The notes under the pieces were generated by a model. It did no database searches. It was given only the letters and a program-made list of their open reading frames with translations, and was not told the origin of the DNA. A DNA stretch of 64,000 nt from Paenibacillus oenotherae. GTDB lineage: Bacteria; Bacillota; Bacilli; Paenibacillales; Paenibacillaceae. The stretch is from contig NZ_JAHZIJ010000003.1 of NCBI RefSeq assembly GCF_019443105.1, forward strand, positions 248,001-312,000, in the 5' to 3' direction. The translations under genes and the position numbers were made by a program. The stretch's first letter is position 1. Each line of letters begins with the position of its first letter. Shown piece by piece: positions 51,943 through 61,463 of this stretch.

Positions 51943-53346
51943 TTGATTCAAAAGCTAAGAGAAGCATGGTTCTCCAATATAAGACTTGACGTATTGGCTG
52001 GCATTACCGCGACATTGGCCTTGATTCCGGATGCCATTGCCTTTTCTTTCATAGCGGGCGTTAGCCCTATGGTCGGCATTTACTCGTCCATCTGTATTCT
52101 GATTCTGCTCGCCTTCTTCGGCGCCCGTCCGGCGATGCTATCCTCGGCAGCCGGCTCAATGGCCGTCTTGATGACGGCATAGGTCGCGCAGCAGGGCATA
52201 GAGTATTTGTTCGCCGCAACGATATTAACAGGTATTCTGCAATTTCTGATGGGCGTGTTCAAAATGGGACGTTGGATGAGGTTCGTTCCTCATGCAGTTG
52301 TGATCGGATTCATCAATGCGCTCGCGATTCTAATCCTGATCTCGCAGTTCAAGCATTTCGAAGGCGCGTCATGGGGGATGTACGCGATGATCGCGGTCAC
52401 ATTAGCGGTGATCTATCTGCTTCCCCGGTTGACTAAGGCGATTCCTTCGCCGCTGGTGGCAGTGGCAGCCGTTACGATTGTTTGCTTCGCTACCGGATGG
52501 GATGTCCGGACAGTTGGCGACATTGCGGTTATTACGTCAGCCTTGCCGGAATTTCACATACCACTTGTTGATCTCAACTGGAACACGTTCATGATTATAT
52601 TCCCGGTTGCGCTCTCGCTAGCCTTCGTGGGTTATACAGAAACATTGCTGACACAAGATATTATAGATGATATGACACGCAGCAAGACGGATAAGAACAA
52701 GGAAATGAGAGGGCAAGGAGCAGCCAACTTTGTTACCGGTTTGTTCGGAGGCATGGCAGGCTGCGCGCTTATCGCTGAATCAGTCATTAACGTGAAGCTG
52801 GGTGGACGCGGACGGCTGTCCAATTTGACCGCAGGGGTCTTCCTGCTCTTGCTCGTGCTGCTGTTCGGCAAGCTCGTATCGATTATTCCCATTGCTGCGC
52901 TAGTGGGTGTCATGCTTTATATCGTAGTTGAAATTCTCGATTGGAAATATGTTTCCAGGCTGCATCGGATTCCGCGCAGTGAGGCCGTTATCATGCTGGT
53001 GACAGCGGTTGTATCCGTTATTACACATGATCTGGCCAAGGGAGTTCTGGTCGGTGTTGCAATGAGCTTCTTCGTATTCGTCTACCATGCCGCTACCAAA
53101 ATTCAAATTCATCATCGGCAAAATGGCTCCAAAAGAACTTATGAGGTGCAAGGACAGCTGTTCTTCGGCTCAGCTGAGGAGCTTAATCAAAGCATGGTCT
53201 TTGACGATGACGGGGATCATATCATCATTGATCTGACCAAGGCGCATGTGTGGGATCACTCCGCCCGTCTGGCACTGAACAATATTAAGGAACGGTTCGA
53301 AAGCGAAGGCAAGCAGGTGCAAATTCGGTATAGCAATGCTAGCTGA
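51943..53346 (+). pseudogene. SulP-family anion permease, broken by one amber codon
   Basis: The frame reads [36 protein letters not shown], the usual first helix of SulP transporters, to SMAVLMTA. It then meets TAG at 52180-52182 and continues in the same frame with AQQGIEYLFAATILTGILQ through ten further helices to a C-terminal STAS-like domain (HIIIDLTKAHVWDHSARLALNNI). One base change would give an intact ~467-aa sulfate/bicarbonate-type permease. Start TTG 51943 or ATG 51919. Either a fresh pseudogene, a sequencing error, or suppressed. Confidence 0.85.
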
Positions 53347-53380
53347 GAATAACGATTGATGGAATCGACACCAAGAACAT

Positions 53381-53424
53381 CAGCATCAAAAGCATCAACA
53401 CCAAAAGCATCAACACCAAGTTCT
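53381..53424. repeat. 15-bp tandem repeat AGCATCAACACCAAA
   Basis: About three units (AGCATCAACACCAAA and variants) lie between the SulP stop and the end of the converging nuclease gene, whose stop lies within the last unit. The tail may vary between strains. Confidence 0.7.
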
Positions 53425-54093
53425 GTCATTCATATGTTCACGATTGACTTTGAAGCAGCGAATTCGCTGAGTCCCTTTTCCAGCAGGAAGCAGGGTTTGC
53501 TTTTTGACCATGCTGTGCAGGATGCTGCGAGCTTTATCATGTCTAATTTGGAGCAGCTGGCAGACATCGCTCGGGCGCAGATATCTTTCTAACCGAATAG
53601 CCAACCTGAGTACTTCAGTCTCAATAATATCAGCCGCGCCAGCAGGCTTGGCAGGACTATTGCTGCCGATCCAGGAGCCGACAAATTGTTGGATCACTTG
53701 TTCACACATGCGCGGTTTGTCCGATACATCATCGTATGCAAACCTTAATACGCGCCAGCCGTCGATAACGAGATGATTCTGGCGCATAAGGGAGTCCGCG
53801 AAATGCCATCTGCTTGAATGGGTTGCATGCGGACCATATCCGTCAATCTCGATGGCGAGCTTGAGGGGGAAACGGAAATAGGCAAAATCCAAAAACCTCG
53901 AACCATCCCGAAAATCTGCCACCTCATACTCGGGATGCAGGCCATCAAATTGCCTGAAAGCCGGATACCAGACTTGTTTGAGAAAAAGCTTCTCTGCATG
54001 GCCCAGACCTTGAGCCAATCGACGCTTATTCTCACCCTTCCTCAGCCCGATATGCTTCTCTATCCAATGATCAAAAGCATACTGAAACCCCAT
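53410..54093 (-). CDS. DUF559/Vsr-like endonuclease-domain protein
   Basis: A 227-aa protein. Residues ~55-145 follow a PD-(D/E)xK plan: EYEVADFRDGSRFLDFAYF (Asp), LKLAIEIDGYGPHATHSSRWHFADSLMRQNHLVIDGWRVLRFAYDDV (ExD then QNHL-type motif), as in DUF559 and very-short-patch-repair proteins. A C-terminal winged-helix-like part follows (LLQIRHDKARSILHSMVKKQTLL). It may bind or cut damaged or foreign DNA. GGGGGA precedes ATG. Confidence 0.75.
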   Translation of the reverse strand: MGFQYAFDHWIEKHIGLRKGENKRRLAQGLGHAEKLFLKQVWYPAFRQFDGLHPEYEVADFRDGSRFLDFAYFRFPLKLAIEIDGYGPHATHSSRWHFADSLMRQNHLVIDGWRVLRFAYDDVSDKPRMCEQVIQQFVGSWIGSNSPAKPAGAADIIETEVLRLAIRLERYLRPSDVCQLLQIRHDKARSILHSMVKKQTLLPAGKGTQRIRCFKVNREHMNDRTWC

Positions 54094-54123
54094 CCTATCT
54101 ATCCCCCTGCCCTTTATGTACCC

Positions 54124-54163
54124 AAATAAAAAACCGCTTATTCGGAAACGGAATGCGTCTCCA
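54124..54163 (-). terminator. Terminator-like hairpin upstream of the nuclease gene
   Basis: On the minus strand ACCGCTCATT pairs with AATAAGCGGT (one G-U pair) with an inner GGA/TCC stem, followed by TTTTTTATTT. It would stop minus-strand transcripts coming from ~54.2-54.6 kb before they enter the nuclease gene. Confidence 0.6.
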
Positions 54164-54340
54164 AATGAGCGGTGTGTGCTTCACAACCAACTAATATGTA
54201 GCAATTGTACTATGCAAATGGTTCCGAATCAAGTCTATTTTGGCAGAAGAATCCTATACAAGCGTGGTGCTAAAGGTTGATACATGATGTAAAAGGATAT
54301 TTCCGTCTTATTGTAATTTTCCAAGCAAGCTCTCCTAATC

Positions 54341-54480
54341 TGTAAGCGGGAAAAACCCGTTTACAACCAAATGAACATCGTATCCTGCATCAATGGCACT
54401 GCTGTAAGCGGATAAAATCGGCTCTCAGCGCGAGTAACAGGGGGAGCATCTGCTGTAAGCAGGAATTATCGTGTTACAAA
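54341..54480. repeat. Array of TGTAAGC(G/A)GG hairpin units
   Basis: Three units start TGTAAGCGGGAAAAA (54341), TGTAAGCGGATAAAA (54413) and TGTAAGCAGGAATTA (54454). The first folds as GTAA(G)CGGG-AAAAA-CCCG(T)TTAC, and units one and three end in GTTTAC/GTGTTAC. The rest of 54164-54660 shows no gene with a ribosome binding site. Confidence 0.6.
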
Positions 54481-54663
54481 CATCGGCAAGCTGGTGGACA
54501 TGCGAGGGGCCAATCGACCAATCGCTAGCCTGCTCACGTAATAAAAGCCGCAAGAAACCGGTACGGTCTCTCACGGCTGGTGCTTGGTCTTCTTCTCGTA
54601 GCATATGCCAGGCCGCGAGAAAATATCCTGGATGATTTACAATTATCAAATGGGATATAGATG

Positions 54664-54702
54664 AAAAAAGCTCCGCCCGGACAGCAGTCCGGAGCGAAGC
54701 TC
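54664..54702 (-). terminator. Rho-independent terminator
   Basis: On the minus strand AGCTTCGCTCCGGAC pairs with GTCCGGGCGGAGCT (one bulge), followed by TTTTTTC. It ends the 48-aa membrane protein gene. Confidence 0.85.
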
Positions 54703-54717
54703 ACTTGTAACGGGTCG

Positions 54718-54864
54718 TTACGAAATAATAAATTTAATGATCACTGCAACGGCGAACAGGATGAACATAACGCCGAAGAAGCCAGCGAATCCGAATGCAA
54801 CATCAAATAGGTCGTCGCGCGGTTCTTCGTTCAAATGCTCGCGCGGATCTCTAACGTTTTCCAT
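54718..54864 (-). CDS. Small membrane protein, 48 aa
   Basis: ATG 54864 follows GAGGAGG. A charged N-terminus (residues 1-22) precedes one long hydrophobic helix (VAFGFAGFFGVMFILFAVAV then IIKFIIS). Own terminator. It resembles the short hydrophobic YqzM/YqzK-type proteins of Bacillales in shape only; function unknown. Confidence 0.6.
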   Translation of the reverse strand: MENVRDPREHLNEEPRDDLFDVAFGFAGFFGVMFILFAVAVIIKFIIS

Positions 54865-55018
54865 AGCTATATTTCCTCCTCGAGTCAACAAATGCTCCCC
54901 TTAGTATACCCAACTTCACGAATCATTGTAAAGCCGCCGTTCGTGACAATTATGAGGCGAATTGCAATCTGTCCTGCCGGAAACGGAAAATGCGTTCCCC
55001 GCATTCATCCCGATGCTA

Positions 55019-55027
55019 TGCTACAAT
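55019..55027 (+). promoter_or_regulatory. Extended -10 promoter of uvrC
   Basis: TGCTACAAT lies 32 bases before the uvrC ATG. No LexA/DinR box (CGAACnnnnGTTCG) was found near it. Confidence 0.5.
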
Positions 55028-55058
55028 AGAAGGATAACACGGCGAGAGGAGAAACGGG

Positions 55059-57038
55059 ATGGAGGAACAGTTGACAGCTCGTTTGGCAGCGGAGCTTATT
55101 CGCGGCAAGCTTGCATTGCTGCCGGATAAGCCGGGCTGTTATTTAATGAAAAATGCGGACGGCACCGTAATTTATGTGGGCAAAGCCAAAATTCTGAAAA
55201 ATCGCGTTCGTTCCTATTTCAACGGAAGCCACAACGGCAAAACGCAGCGGCTCGTATCGGAAATTCGCGATTTCGAATATATTGTCACCTCAAGCAACAT
55301 GGAAGCACTCATACTGGAATGCAATTTGATCAAGCAATATTTTCCTCGTTACAATGTATTGTTGAAGGATGACAAAACTTTTCCATATATCAAAATAACG
55401 AACGAGAAGCATCCCAAGCTTGAGGTAACCCGCCGGATCGTTAAGGACAAAGGCAAATATTTTGGCCCATACCCGAACGCTTACGCCGCCCAGGAGACCA
55501 AAAAGCTGCTGGATCGCCTCTACCCGCTGCGCAAATGCAACACATTGCCCGACAAGGTATGTCTGTATTATCATATCGGCCAATGCATCGCGCCCTGTGA
55601 GTTTGAGGTTGAGCCGGGGACGTACGAGTCCATGGTGCAGGAAATTACACGCTTCCTGAATGGCGGGCATGATGAAGTCAAGAAGACGCTTCAGCAAAAA
55701 ATGGCGGCAGCTGCCGAGGCGCTCGAATTCGAGCGGGCCAAAGAATTCCGCGATCAGCTGATTGCCATCGATGCTGTTATGGAGAAGCAAAAAATTAATA
55801 TGACGGACGCAATGGACCGCGACGTCTTCGGCTACTACACGGATAAGGGCTGGATGTGCGTCCAGATCATTTATATGCGCCATGGCAAAATGATTGAGCG
55901 CCGCGCAACGACTTTTCCGTATTATGGCGAGCCTTATGATGATTTCATGACGTTCGTCACGCAGTATTACAGTGACAACCCGGCTCTGCCCAAGGAGATT
56001 CTGCTGCCAGCGCCGCCCGAGGGGACGGAATCTGCAGAGAGGGAAGAAGACGCAAATTCCGGCACTGTTGCAGCATTAGCGGCCGTCGATGCGGCACCCG
56101 AAACGGCAGCGTCTGCCGCGCCGGAGCAGCCCCTGTCCGCAGACGCCCAGCAAGAGGATGAGGAATCGCCCGCATCGGGCTCAGAGGCGGCGGAGGTCGG
56201 CTCTACACTGCAGGAGTGGCTCAAGGTGAAAGTGTTCATTCCGCGCCGCGGCCGCAAGCGGGAGGTCGTAGCGATGGCTGTAGATAATGCCAAAGTATCG
56301 CTAGATGAGAAATTCCGCCTCCTAGAACGGGATGAGGAGCGAACGCTCAAGGCCTCGGAGGGACTTGCCGAAGTGCTGGGACTGCCAACGGCCAGCCGGA
56401 TTGAGGCGTTCGATAACTCTAATATTCAGGGAACGAATCCGGTGTCCGCTATGGTCGTATTCACCGATGGCAAGCCGGACCGCAAGGAGTACCGCAAATA
56501 CAAGGTGCGCACCGTTCAAGGGCCGGACGACTACGAGACGATGCGCGAGGTCATCCGCCGCCGCTATGAGCGCGTGCTCAAGGATGATCTTCAGCCGCCT
56601 GATCTTATTGTAGTGGATGGAGGACGCGGACAAATTTCTGCTGCACTGGACATTCTGGAGAATGAGCTCGGACTTGCGATACCTGTATGCGGGCTGGTCA
56701 AGGATGCGAAGCATAAAACCGCCCAGCTTATGATCGGCGATCCTCCCGAGATTGTGCCGCTGGCGCGGGACAGCCAGGAGTTCTACCTTCTGCAGCGCAT
56801 TCAGGATGAGGTGCACCGGTTTGCCATTACGTTCCACCGTGAGCAGCGGGGCAAGTCGATGGTCGCCTCGCGCCTTGATGCGATACCGGGCATTGGCGAG
56901 AAGCGGCGGAAGCTGCTGCTCAAGCATTTTGGCTCTATCAAGAAAATAAAAGAAGCCGGAATTGAAGATTTCCGGCCCCTGTCTATCGGCGAGAAGCTCG
57001 CCGCCCAAATTATTGAAGCGCTGAGAGAGGAGCCGTGA
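55059..57038 (+). CDS. uvrC: Excinuclease ABC subunit C
   Basis: A 659-aa nucleotide-excision-repair nuclease. GIY-YIG domain at residues 20-100 ([27 protein letters not shown]) makes the 3' cut. A UVR coiled-coil domain at ~203-238 binds UvrB. The RNase-H-like C-terminal nuclease follows (~400-560: [35 protein letters not shown] with catalytic Asp), then tandem helix-hairpin-helix ([18 protein letters not shown]). An Ala/Glu-rich, low-complexity insertion of ~60 residues at ~322-383 splits the middle region. RBS GAGGAG. Confidence 0.96.
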   Translation: MEEQLTARLAAELIRGKLALLPDKPGCYLMKNADGTVIYVGKAKILKNRVRSYFNGSHNGKTQRLVSEIRDFEYIVTSSNMEALILECNLIKQYFPRYNVLLKDDKTFPYIKITNEKHPKLEVTRRIVKDKGKYFGPYPNAYAAQETKKLLDRLYPLRKCNTLPDKVCLYYHIGQCIAPCEFEVEPGTYESMVQEITRFLNGGHDEVKKTLQQKMAAAAEALEFERAKEFRDQLIAIDAVMEKQKINMTDAMDRDVFGYYTDKGWMCVQIIYMRHGKMIERRATTFPYYGEPYDDFMTFVTQYYSDNPALPKEILLPAPPEGTESAEREEDANSGTVAALAAVDAAPETAASAAPEQPLSADAQQEDEESPASGSEAAEVGSTLQEWLKVKVFIPRRGRKREVVAMAVDNAKVSLDEKFRLLERDEERTLKASEGLAEVLGLPTASRIEAFDNSNIQGTNPVSAMVVFTDGKPDRKEYRKYKVRTVQGPDDYETMREVIRRRYERVLKDDLQPPDLIVVDGGRGQISAALDILENELGLAIPVCGLVKDAKHKTAQLMIGDPPEIVPLARDSQEFYLLQRIQDEVHRFAITFHREQRGKSMVASRLDAIPGIGEKRRKLLLKHFGSIKKIKEAGIEDFRPLSIGEKLAAQIIEALREEP

Positions 57039-57059
57039 TGAACGGTTCCGACTCTCTTC

Positions 57060-58712
57060 CTACGTAGCAGCCTGATCCGGTTCCAAGACGGGAACAGGCT
57101 GTTTTCTCTTGTCATCGGGTATTCTGCGGTCCCACATGCGAATCAGCCAGGCAATCGGAATCGGCAGGACGATGTAGAAGATTCCCCACAGGATATTGCC
57201 AAACGAGCCCATGAACATAAGGGAGATCGCCATCATGACGCTGTTGAAGATCGCATGGGTGAAGACCGTCATAATAAATCCGTATCTCAGAAATAAGAAG
57301 CTGAAGAGGAGCCCAAGAATCGTCAGCTCAACCAAACGCGTAGTCGCAGGGAAGATGGGATACGTAACATGTCCAAGCGCCCATATAATTGTAGGGATGA
57401 GCGCCGCGACAAAGGTATTCTTGAACCATCGCTTCATCAAGCCGATTCCGAAGAGGCGGAACACAGCTTCCTCGGATATGGCAGCACACCAGGCGAGAAC
57501 AGGGAACAGCCAAGGCGCCGCCAGATTATACGGAGATTGCGTCACATCTGAGGTTGACCAGGCTCCCGTGATCCCGTTCCATACGATAAAAATGACCGTT
57601 TGCAGGCCAAGCAGGGAGAAGGCAGCCAGATAGCCGAGCCACATGCTGCGCCATACATGGTCGCCATAACCAGCCTCGCCGGATCTCGGCCATAGTCTGC
57701 GTCCCATAGACCGCCACAAGCCATCACCGCCAATGACGGAGAAATAGACGGCTGCTGCCAGGAGAACGGTGACGACGGCTGTAAACGCCATATTGAAGAT
57801 CATCATGGCACCAACATCTAATTGTTCCCCAAGCTCAGCGAGAATGCCATCCATCATATTGAAGTTATTCGCCATATAGAAGCCCAGGAAAATGACGGTG
57901 AGCAGAATGCCTCTTTTGAAGGAGGTGTGCTTCCGGTATATGGCCGCATAAATAATAGCCAGTACGAATAATACGAAGGACAAGAACATGCTGCCGCCGA
58001 TGGATAGCCACAAGCCGATGCTGGTTTGCTTGTCAACGTAGCTTTCATAGGCTTCAGGCACTTTAAAGGTCGGTTTGTACTCCGAGATGACAATCGACTG
58101 ATCGCCTTTCACTTTTTCGCTGCGGATCTTCAGAATAAGCGGCGCTTCGCCGGCCTTGGCCCCTTTGACCTCCAGCCATACCGCTCCCGTCAATGTGTTG
58201 AGCTTTGACGTCTTCAGCGCATCTCTTTGAAACCCTTGCTCCTCTGCGAAGTCCATCGCTGCATCGAACTGCTCTTTGGATCCCAAGAGATCTGTATCGA
58301 CAGCTCTATAGCGGTTCCAACTGACGACTTTCCCCGTTTCCATATGTACATAGATAAAAAGCTTGCTGTCATCCGGCATTTCAGTGTTGACCTGAAACGT
58401 ATCTGTCGGGAACCTGTCATCATATTTCTCACCATATTGATCAAACAGCTTTTCCTTGGACAAATAACCATAGAGCAGCTGATTGGATTGATGAATGGCA
58501 TGTGTGCTTGCAGGCTTCTGGCCGAAATGAGCCTGGACGAACTCGTCTGCTGCTTCTTCAGCCGCGCTCTTCGCAATGATTCCGCTTGTGCCGGCATCGA
58601 AGAATGACTGTGCCGTTGAAGGCAGCACCTGAACGACGAGATAAATGACGATACCGATTGCTGCGAAGATCGAATACAGGGTCCAGTTAGGTTGCTGCTT
58701 AAGTTGATTCAT
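57060..58712 (-). CDS. CPBP-family intramembrane glutamic protease
   Basis: A 550-aa membrane protein: one N-terminal helix, an extracytoplasmic region (~30-215), then about eight helices. The CPBP/ABI motifs are present: Glu-Glu in AISEEAVFRLFG (~residue 415), His in WALGHVTYP, and THAIFNSVMMA near the end. It is related to type II CAAX endopeptidases. The large exported domain with PepSY-like segments (YIYVHMETGKVVSWNRYR) is longer than in most members. Converges on uvrC. Substrate unknown. Confidence 0.82.
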   Translation of the reverse strand: MNQLKQQPNWTLYSIFAAIGIVIYLVVQVLPSTAQSFFDAGTSGIIAKSAAEEAADEFVQAHFGQKPASTHAIHQSNQLLYGYLSKEKLFDQYGEKYDDRFPTDTFQVNTEMPDDSKLFIYVHMETGKVVSWNRYRAVDTDLLGSKEQFDAAMDFAEEQGFQRDALKTSKLNTLTGAVWLEVKGAKAGEAPLILKIRSEKVKGDQSIVISEYKPTFKVPEAYESYVDKQTSIGLWLSIGGSMFLSFVLFVLAIIYAAIYRKHTSFKRGILLTVIFLGFYMANNFNMMDGILAELGEQLDVGAMMIFNMAFTAVVTVLLAAAVYFSVIGGDGLWRSMGRRLWPRSGEAGYGDHVWRSMWLGYLAAFSLLGLQTVIFIVWNGITGAWSTSDVTQSPYNLAAPWLFPVLAWCAAISEEAVFRLFGIGLMKRWFKNTFVAALIPTIIWALGHVTYPIFPATTRLVELTILGLLFSFLFLRYGFIMTVFTHAIFNSVMMAISLMFMGSFGNILWGIFYIVLPIPIAWLIRMWDRRIPDDKRKQPVPVLEPDQAAT

Positions 58713-58959
58713 TCATACACCTCTATCTCTGTAATATAAGCAAAATAACCATTTACAACTACCATATCATACAACTTCCGTATTTATCCATCCAATTGCA
58801 TTCATTTTCATACATTGAGTGAGATAGGGCATCAATAATACAAGCCATGTGCCGATTTAAGCGGCAGACAGCTTTATTTTGACCTAATTTGGTTCTTTTT
58901 CTCCCTAATTGTCGGTTGTTCTTTTATTTGCTTTGGTTTTATAATTTGTATCAATTGCA

Positions 58960-59130
58960 TAGAACAGCCGAATTTCGTTTGCGAAATCGGGGGAACCATA
59001 CTGCTGCCAGCATTCTCAGCACTGCTTAGTGAGGCGCCGGGCGGCATGGGGTGAATTTCGCTTTAGCGAATAGGGCCGCCTGTCCGGGCCCGAATCCGTC
59101 AGCTAACCTCGTAGGCTGCTTGGAACAGGA
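58960..59130 (+). ncRNA. ydaO/yuaA-type cyclic di-AMP riboswitch
   Basis: Several conserved blocks of the ydaO class appear in order: AACAGCCGAAT (58963), CGGGGGAACCA (58988), GGGGTGAAT (59049), AGGG (59071), CCGAATCCGTCAGCTAACCT then CGTAGGC (59090-59116). This class binds c-di-AMP and commonly controls potassium uptake and wall genes in Bacillales. The downstream gene is a potassium transporter, and a terminator hairpin follows at 59145. Confidence 0.9.
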
Positions 59131-59144
59131 CTCACCGCATGATT

Positions 59145-59170
59145 GCATTGGGAATCCAGTGCTTTTTTTT
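59145..59170 (+). terminator. Riboswitch-controlled terminator
   Basis: GCATTGG (59145-59151) pairs with CCAGTGC (59156-59162), one G-U pair, followed by eight T. It lies at the 3' end of the riboswitch, so high c-di-AMP would be expected to stop transcription before ktrB. Confidence 0.85.
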
Positions 59171-59186
59171 GTGCGCTGAAACTGCG

Positions 59187-60575
59187 ATGGTGATGTGTTC
59201 AAAGGGAGTGGGATATATCAACATTTTTTCGTTCTTAAAACTTACCAAATGGTCACCTCCCCGGGTATTGATGACAGGCTTCGCGCTGATCATCCTGCTG
59301 GGCGGACTGCTCCTGTCCCTGCCATTCGCTTCACGGGACGGCACGTCAACGGCCTTTATCGATGCGCTGTTCACAGCTACCTCGGCGACTTGCGTGACGG
59401 GGCTGGTAACGGTAGATACCGGGAGCCACTATTCAGTGGCTGGCCAGATCATTATTCTGATCCTGATCCAGATCGGCGGTCTTGGCTTCATGACGATGGC
59501 GACCTTGTTTGCCCTCGTTCTCCGCAAGCGGATTTCGCTCAAGGAGCGGCTGATCCTGCAGGAAGCGATGAATCAGAGCAGCATGGAGGGGATTGTGCGG
59601 CTGATCAGGAAGGTGGTTCTCTATGCCTTCGTCATCGAATTCGTCGGTGCAGCGCTGTTCGCGATCCGCTGGTCATTCGATATGCCGCTTGGACAAGCGA
59701 TCTACTTCGGCATTTTCCATGGCGTATCGATGTTTAACAATGCAGGCTTTGATCTGTTCGGACAATTTGGTGCTCCATACGTCAGTTTTACCTCATATGT
59801 AAACGATCCACTCGTTAACATCGTAACGATGCTTCTTATTATACTGGGCGGACTCGGATTTATTGTCATGTCGGACTTGCTTGAATTACGCTCCAAGAGA
59901 CGGCTTTCGCTTCACTCCAAGGTCGTACTAACCGCAACTGGCGCGTTAATCGGGGTCGGGACGATTGTGATCTTTATATTCGAATTTACGAATAAGGGAA
60001 CGCTTGGATCATTGGATTGGGGCGGCAAAATATTAGCGTCCTTCTATCAATCCGTCTCCCCGAGAACGGCTGGGCCGAATACGGTCGATCTGGTTCAACT
60101 GAGGCAGGCGACCCAGTTTTTCATCATTATCCTGATGTTTATCGGCGCTTCACCGGGCTCAACAGGCGGAGGCATCAAGACGACAACATTCACGACGCTG
60201 ATCGGTGCGGTTATTGCGATGATCCGCGGCAAGGAGGATATCGTCCTCTTCAACTATCGGCTGGCGCGGGAGCGCATTTTCAAAGCTTTGACCATTACTG
60301 TGCTGTCGCTCGCTCTTGTTGTATTCGTCACGATGGTGTTGTCCACGACAGAGGATAAAGCTTTTATCAAAATATTATTCGAAACCACTTCCGCCTTCGG
60401 CACGGTTGGTTTATCGCTTGGCGTAACCCCGGAGCTGTCTACGGTCGGCAAGATTATTATAGCGCTCACGATGTTTGCCGGAAGGCTCGGGCCGCTGACG
60501 CTTGCTTATGCGCTTGGACCGCGTACAGAGAAAGAGCTGTACAGGTATCCGGAAGGGAAAATTATTATTGGATAG
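59187..60575 (+). CDS. ktrB: TrkH/KtrB-family potassium transporter subunit
   Basis: A ~462-aa membrane protein with four M1-P-M2 repeats; selectivity loops include SATCVTGLV, FNNAGFDLFG and SPRTAGPNTV; GASPGSTGGGIKTTTF is the intramembrane gate loop. It moves potassium together with the KtrA ring encoded next. The frame is open from 59139, but that ATG lies within the terminator. ATG 59187 is taken; AAAGGGAG at 59201 would better serve an unusual start at 59217-59223, so the N-terminus is uncertain. Confidence 0.9.
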   Translation: MVMCSKGVGYINIFSFLKLTKWSPPRVLMTGFALIILLGGLLLSLPFASRDGTSTAFIDALFTATSATCVTGLVTVDTGSHYSVAGQIIILILIQIGGLGFMTMATLFALVLRKRISLKERLILQEAMNQSSMEGIVRLIRKVVLYAFVIEFVGAALFAIRWSFDMPLGQAIYFGIFHGVSMFNNAGFDLFGQFGAPYVSFTSYVNDPLVNIVTMLLIILGGLGFIVMSDLLELRSKRRLSLHSKVVLTATGALIGVGTIVIFIFEFTNKGTLGSLDWGGKILASFYQSVSPRTAGPNTVDLVQLRQATQFFIIILMFIGASPGSTGGGIKTTTFTTLIGAVIAMIRGKEDIVLFNYRLARERIFKALTITVLSLALVVFVTMVLSTTEDKAFIKILFETTSAFGTVGLSLGVTPELSTVGKIIIALTMFAGRLGPLTLAYALGPRTEKELYRYPEGKIIIG

Positions 60576-60591
60576 GGGAAAAAGAAGCACA

Positions 60592-61254
60592 ATGAAGAAT
60601 AAGCAGTTTGTCATTATCGGACTCGGCCGTTTCGGCTCGAGCTTGGCCAGAGAATTAATAGAGCTTGGATATGAGGTATTAGGCGTCGATAAGGACGAAG
60701 AGGTTGTTCAGGAAATGAGCAATGTGCTGACCCATGCCGTTGTAGCCGAATCGACAGACGAGGAGGTGCTGCGTTCGCTGGGCGTGCGCAACTTCGACAC
60801 CGGCGTTGTCGCGATCGGGGATGATATACAAGCGAGTATTCTCACGACGATATTGCTTACCGATCTTGGAGTCAAGCAAGTGGTGGCCAAAGCGATGACT
60901 GAGCTGCACGGCAGGGTGCTGGAGAAAATCGGCGTGCACCGCGTCGTCTATCCGGAGCGCGACATGGGCATTCGCGTAGCCCATCAGCTGGTGTCCCCGA
61001 ATCTGCTGGACTATATCGAGCTTTCCAAGGAATATACAATCGCGGAGCTCTCCGTTCCGAAGTGCCTCTCCGGCAAATCGCTGCAGGAGCTTAATCCCCG
61101 CGCAAGATTCGGCTGCAGCATTGTAGCGATTAACAAGTCAAGCGGCATTATCATTGCGCCTGCTGCTACAGATGTACTGCAGGAGCGTGACATTATGGTC
61201 GTCATCGGCACCAATGAGCAAATCGAGGAATTCGAAGAGTCCGTCACACGCTAG
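60592..61254 (+). CDS. ktrA: KtrA-family RCK regulatory subunit
   Basis: A 220-aa cytoplasmic protein. RCK_N Rossmann domain (FVIIGLGRFGSSLARELIELGY, GVDKDEE; binds ATP/ADP or NAD(H)) and RCK_C domain from ~residue 135 (LDYIELSKEYTIAELSVPKCL, then LQERDIMVVIGTNEQIEEFE), the c-di-AMP-binding domain of this family. ATG 60592 lies 16 bases after the ktrB stop. Both the RNA leader and the protein could thus respond to c-di-AMP. Confidence 0.93.
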   Translation: MKNKQFVIIGLGRFGSSLARELIELGYEVLGVDKDEEVVQEMSNVLTHAVVAESTDEEVLRSLGVRNFDTGVVAIGDDIQASILTTILLTDLGVKQVVAKAMTELHGRVLEKIGVHRVVYPERDMGIRVAHQLVSPNLLDYIELSKEYTIAELSVPKCLSGKSLQELNPRARFGCSIVAINKSSGIIIAPAATDVLQERDIMVVIGTNEQIEEFEESVTR

Positions 61255-61374
61255 GCAGAGTCCGACTGCCAACACGCCCGCCGCGCGCCGGGATCTGCAC
61301 GAGACGGCATCTTCAAGCTCCTGCGGATCACGGATCGAGCAGGGATGGATTTAGATGAGATAATTGGCAACAAT

Positions 61375-61415
61375 AAAGGACAGGACCGCATAACACGGTT
61401 ACTGTCCTTTTGTTA
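61375..61415. terminator. Terminator between ktrA and the LysR gene
   Basis: AAAGGACAG pairs with CTGTCCTTT, with an inner GACCG/CGGTT stem, followed by TGTT. It lies between converging genes and can serve both. Confidence 0.8.
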
Positions 61416-61463
61416 TTAGAGCGAGCATTTGTCTCACAGGCGGACTGTTCACAGCACACCTTA

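Noticed and set aside
52180-52182. TAG as pyrrolysine codon
   Set aside because: No Pyl genes are seen and the host type does not use it; a point mutation or error is simpler.
53356-53592. Forward frame of 78 codons after SulP
   Set aside because: It is antisense to the nuclease gene and begins with the 15-bp repeat.
54425-54649. Reverse frame of 74 codons
   Set aside because: It starts without a ribosome binding site and ends in the hairpin array; no protein-like pattern.
59139-59186. Upstream start for ktrB at ATG 59139
   Set aside because: It lies inside the riboswitch terminator hairpin, so translation from there would clash with the control element.
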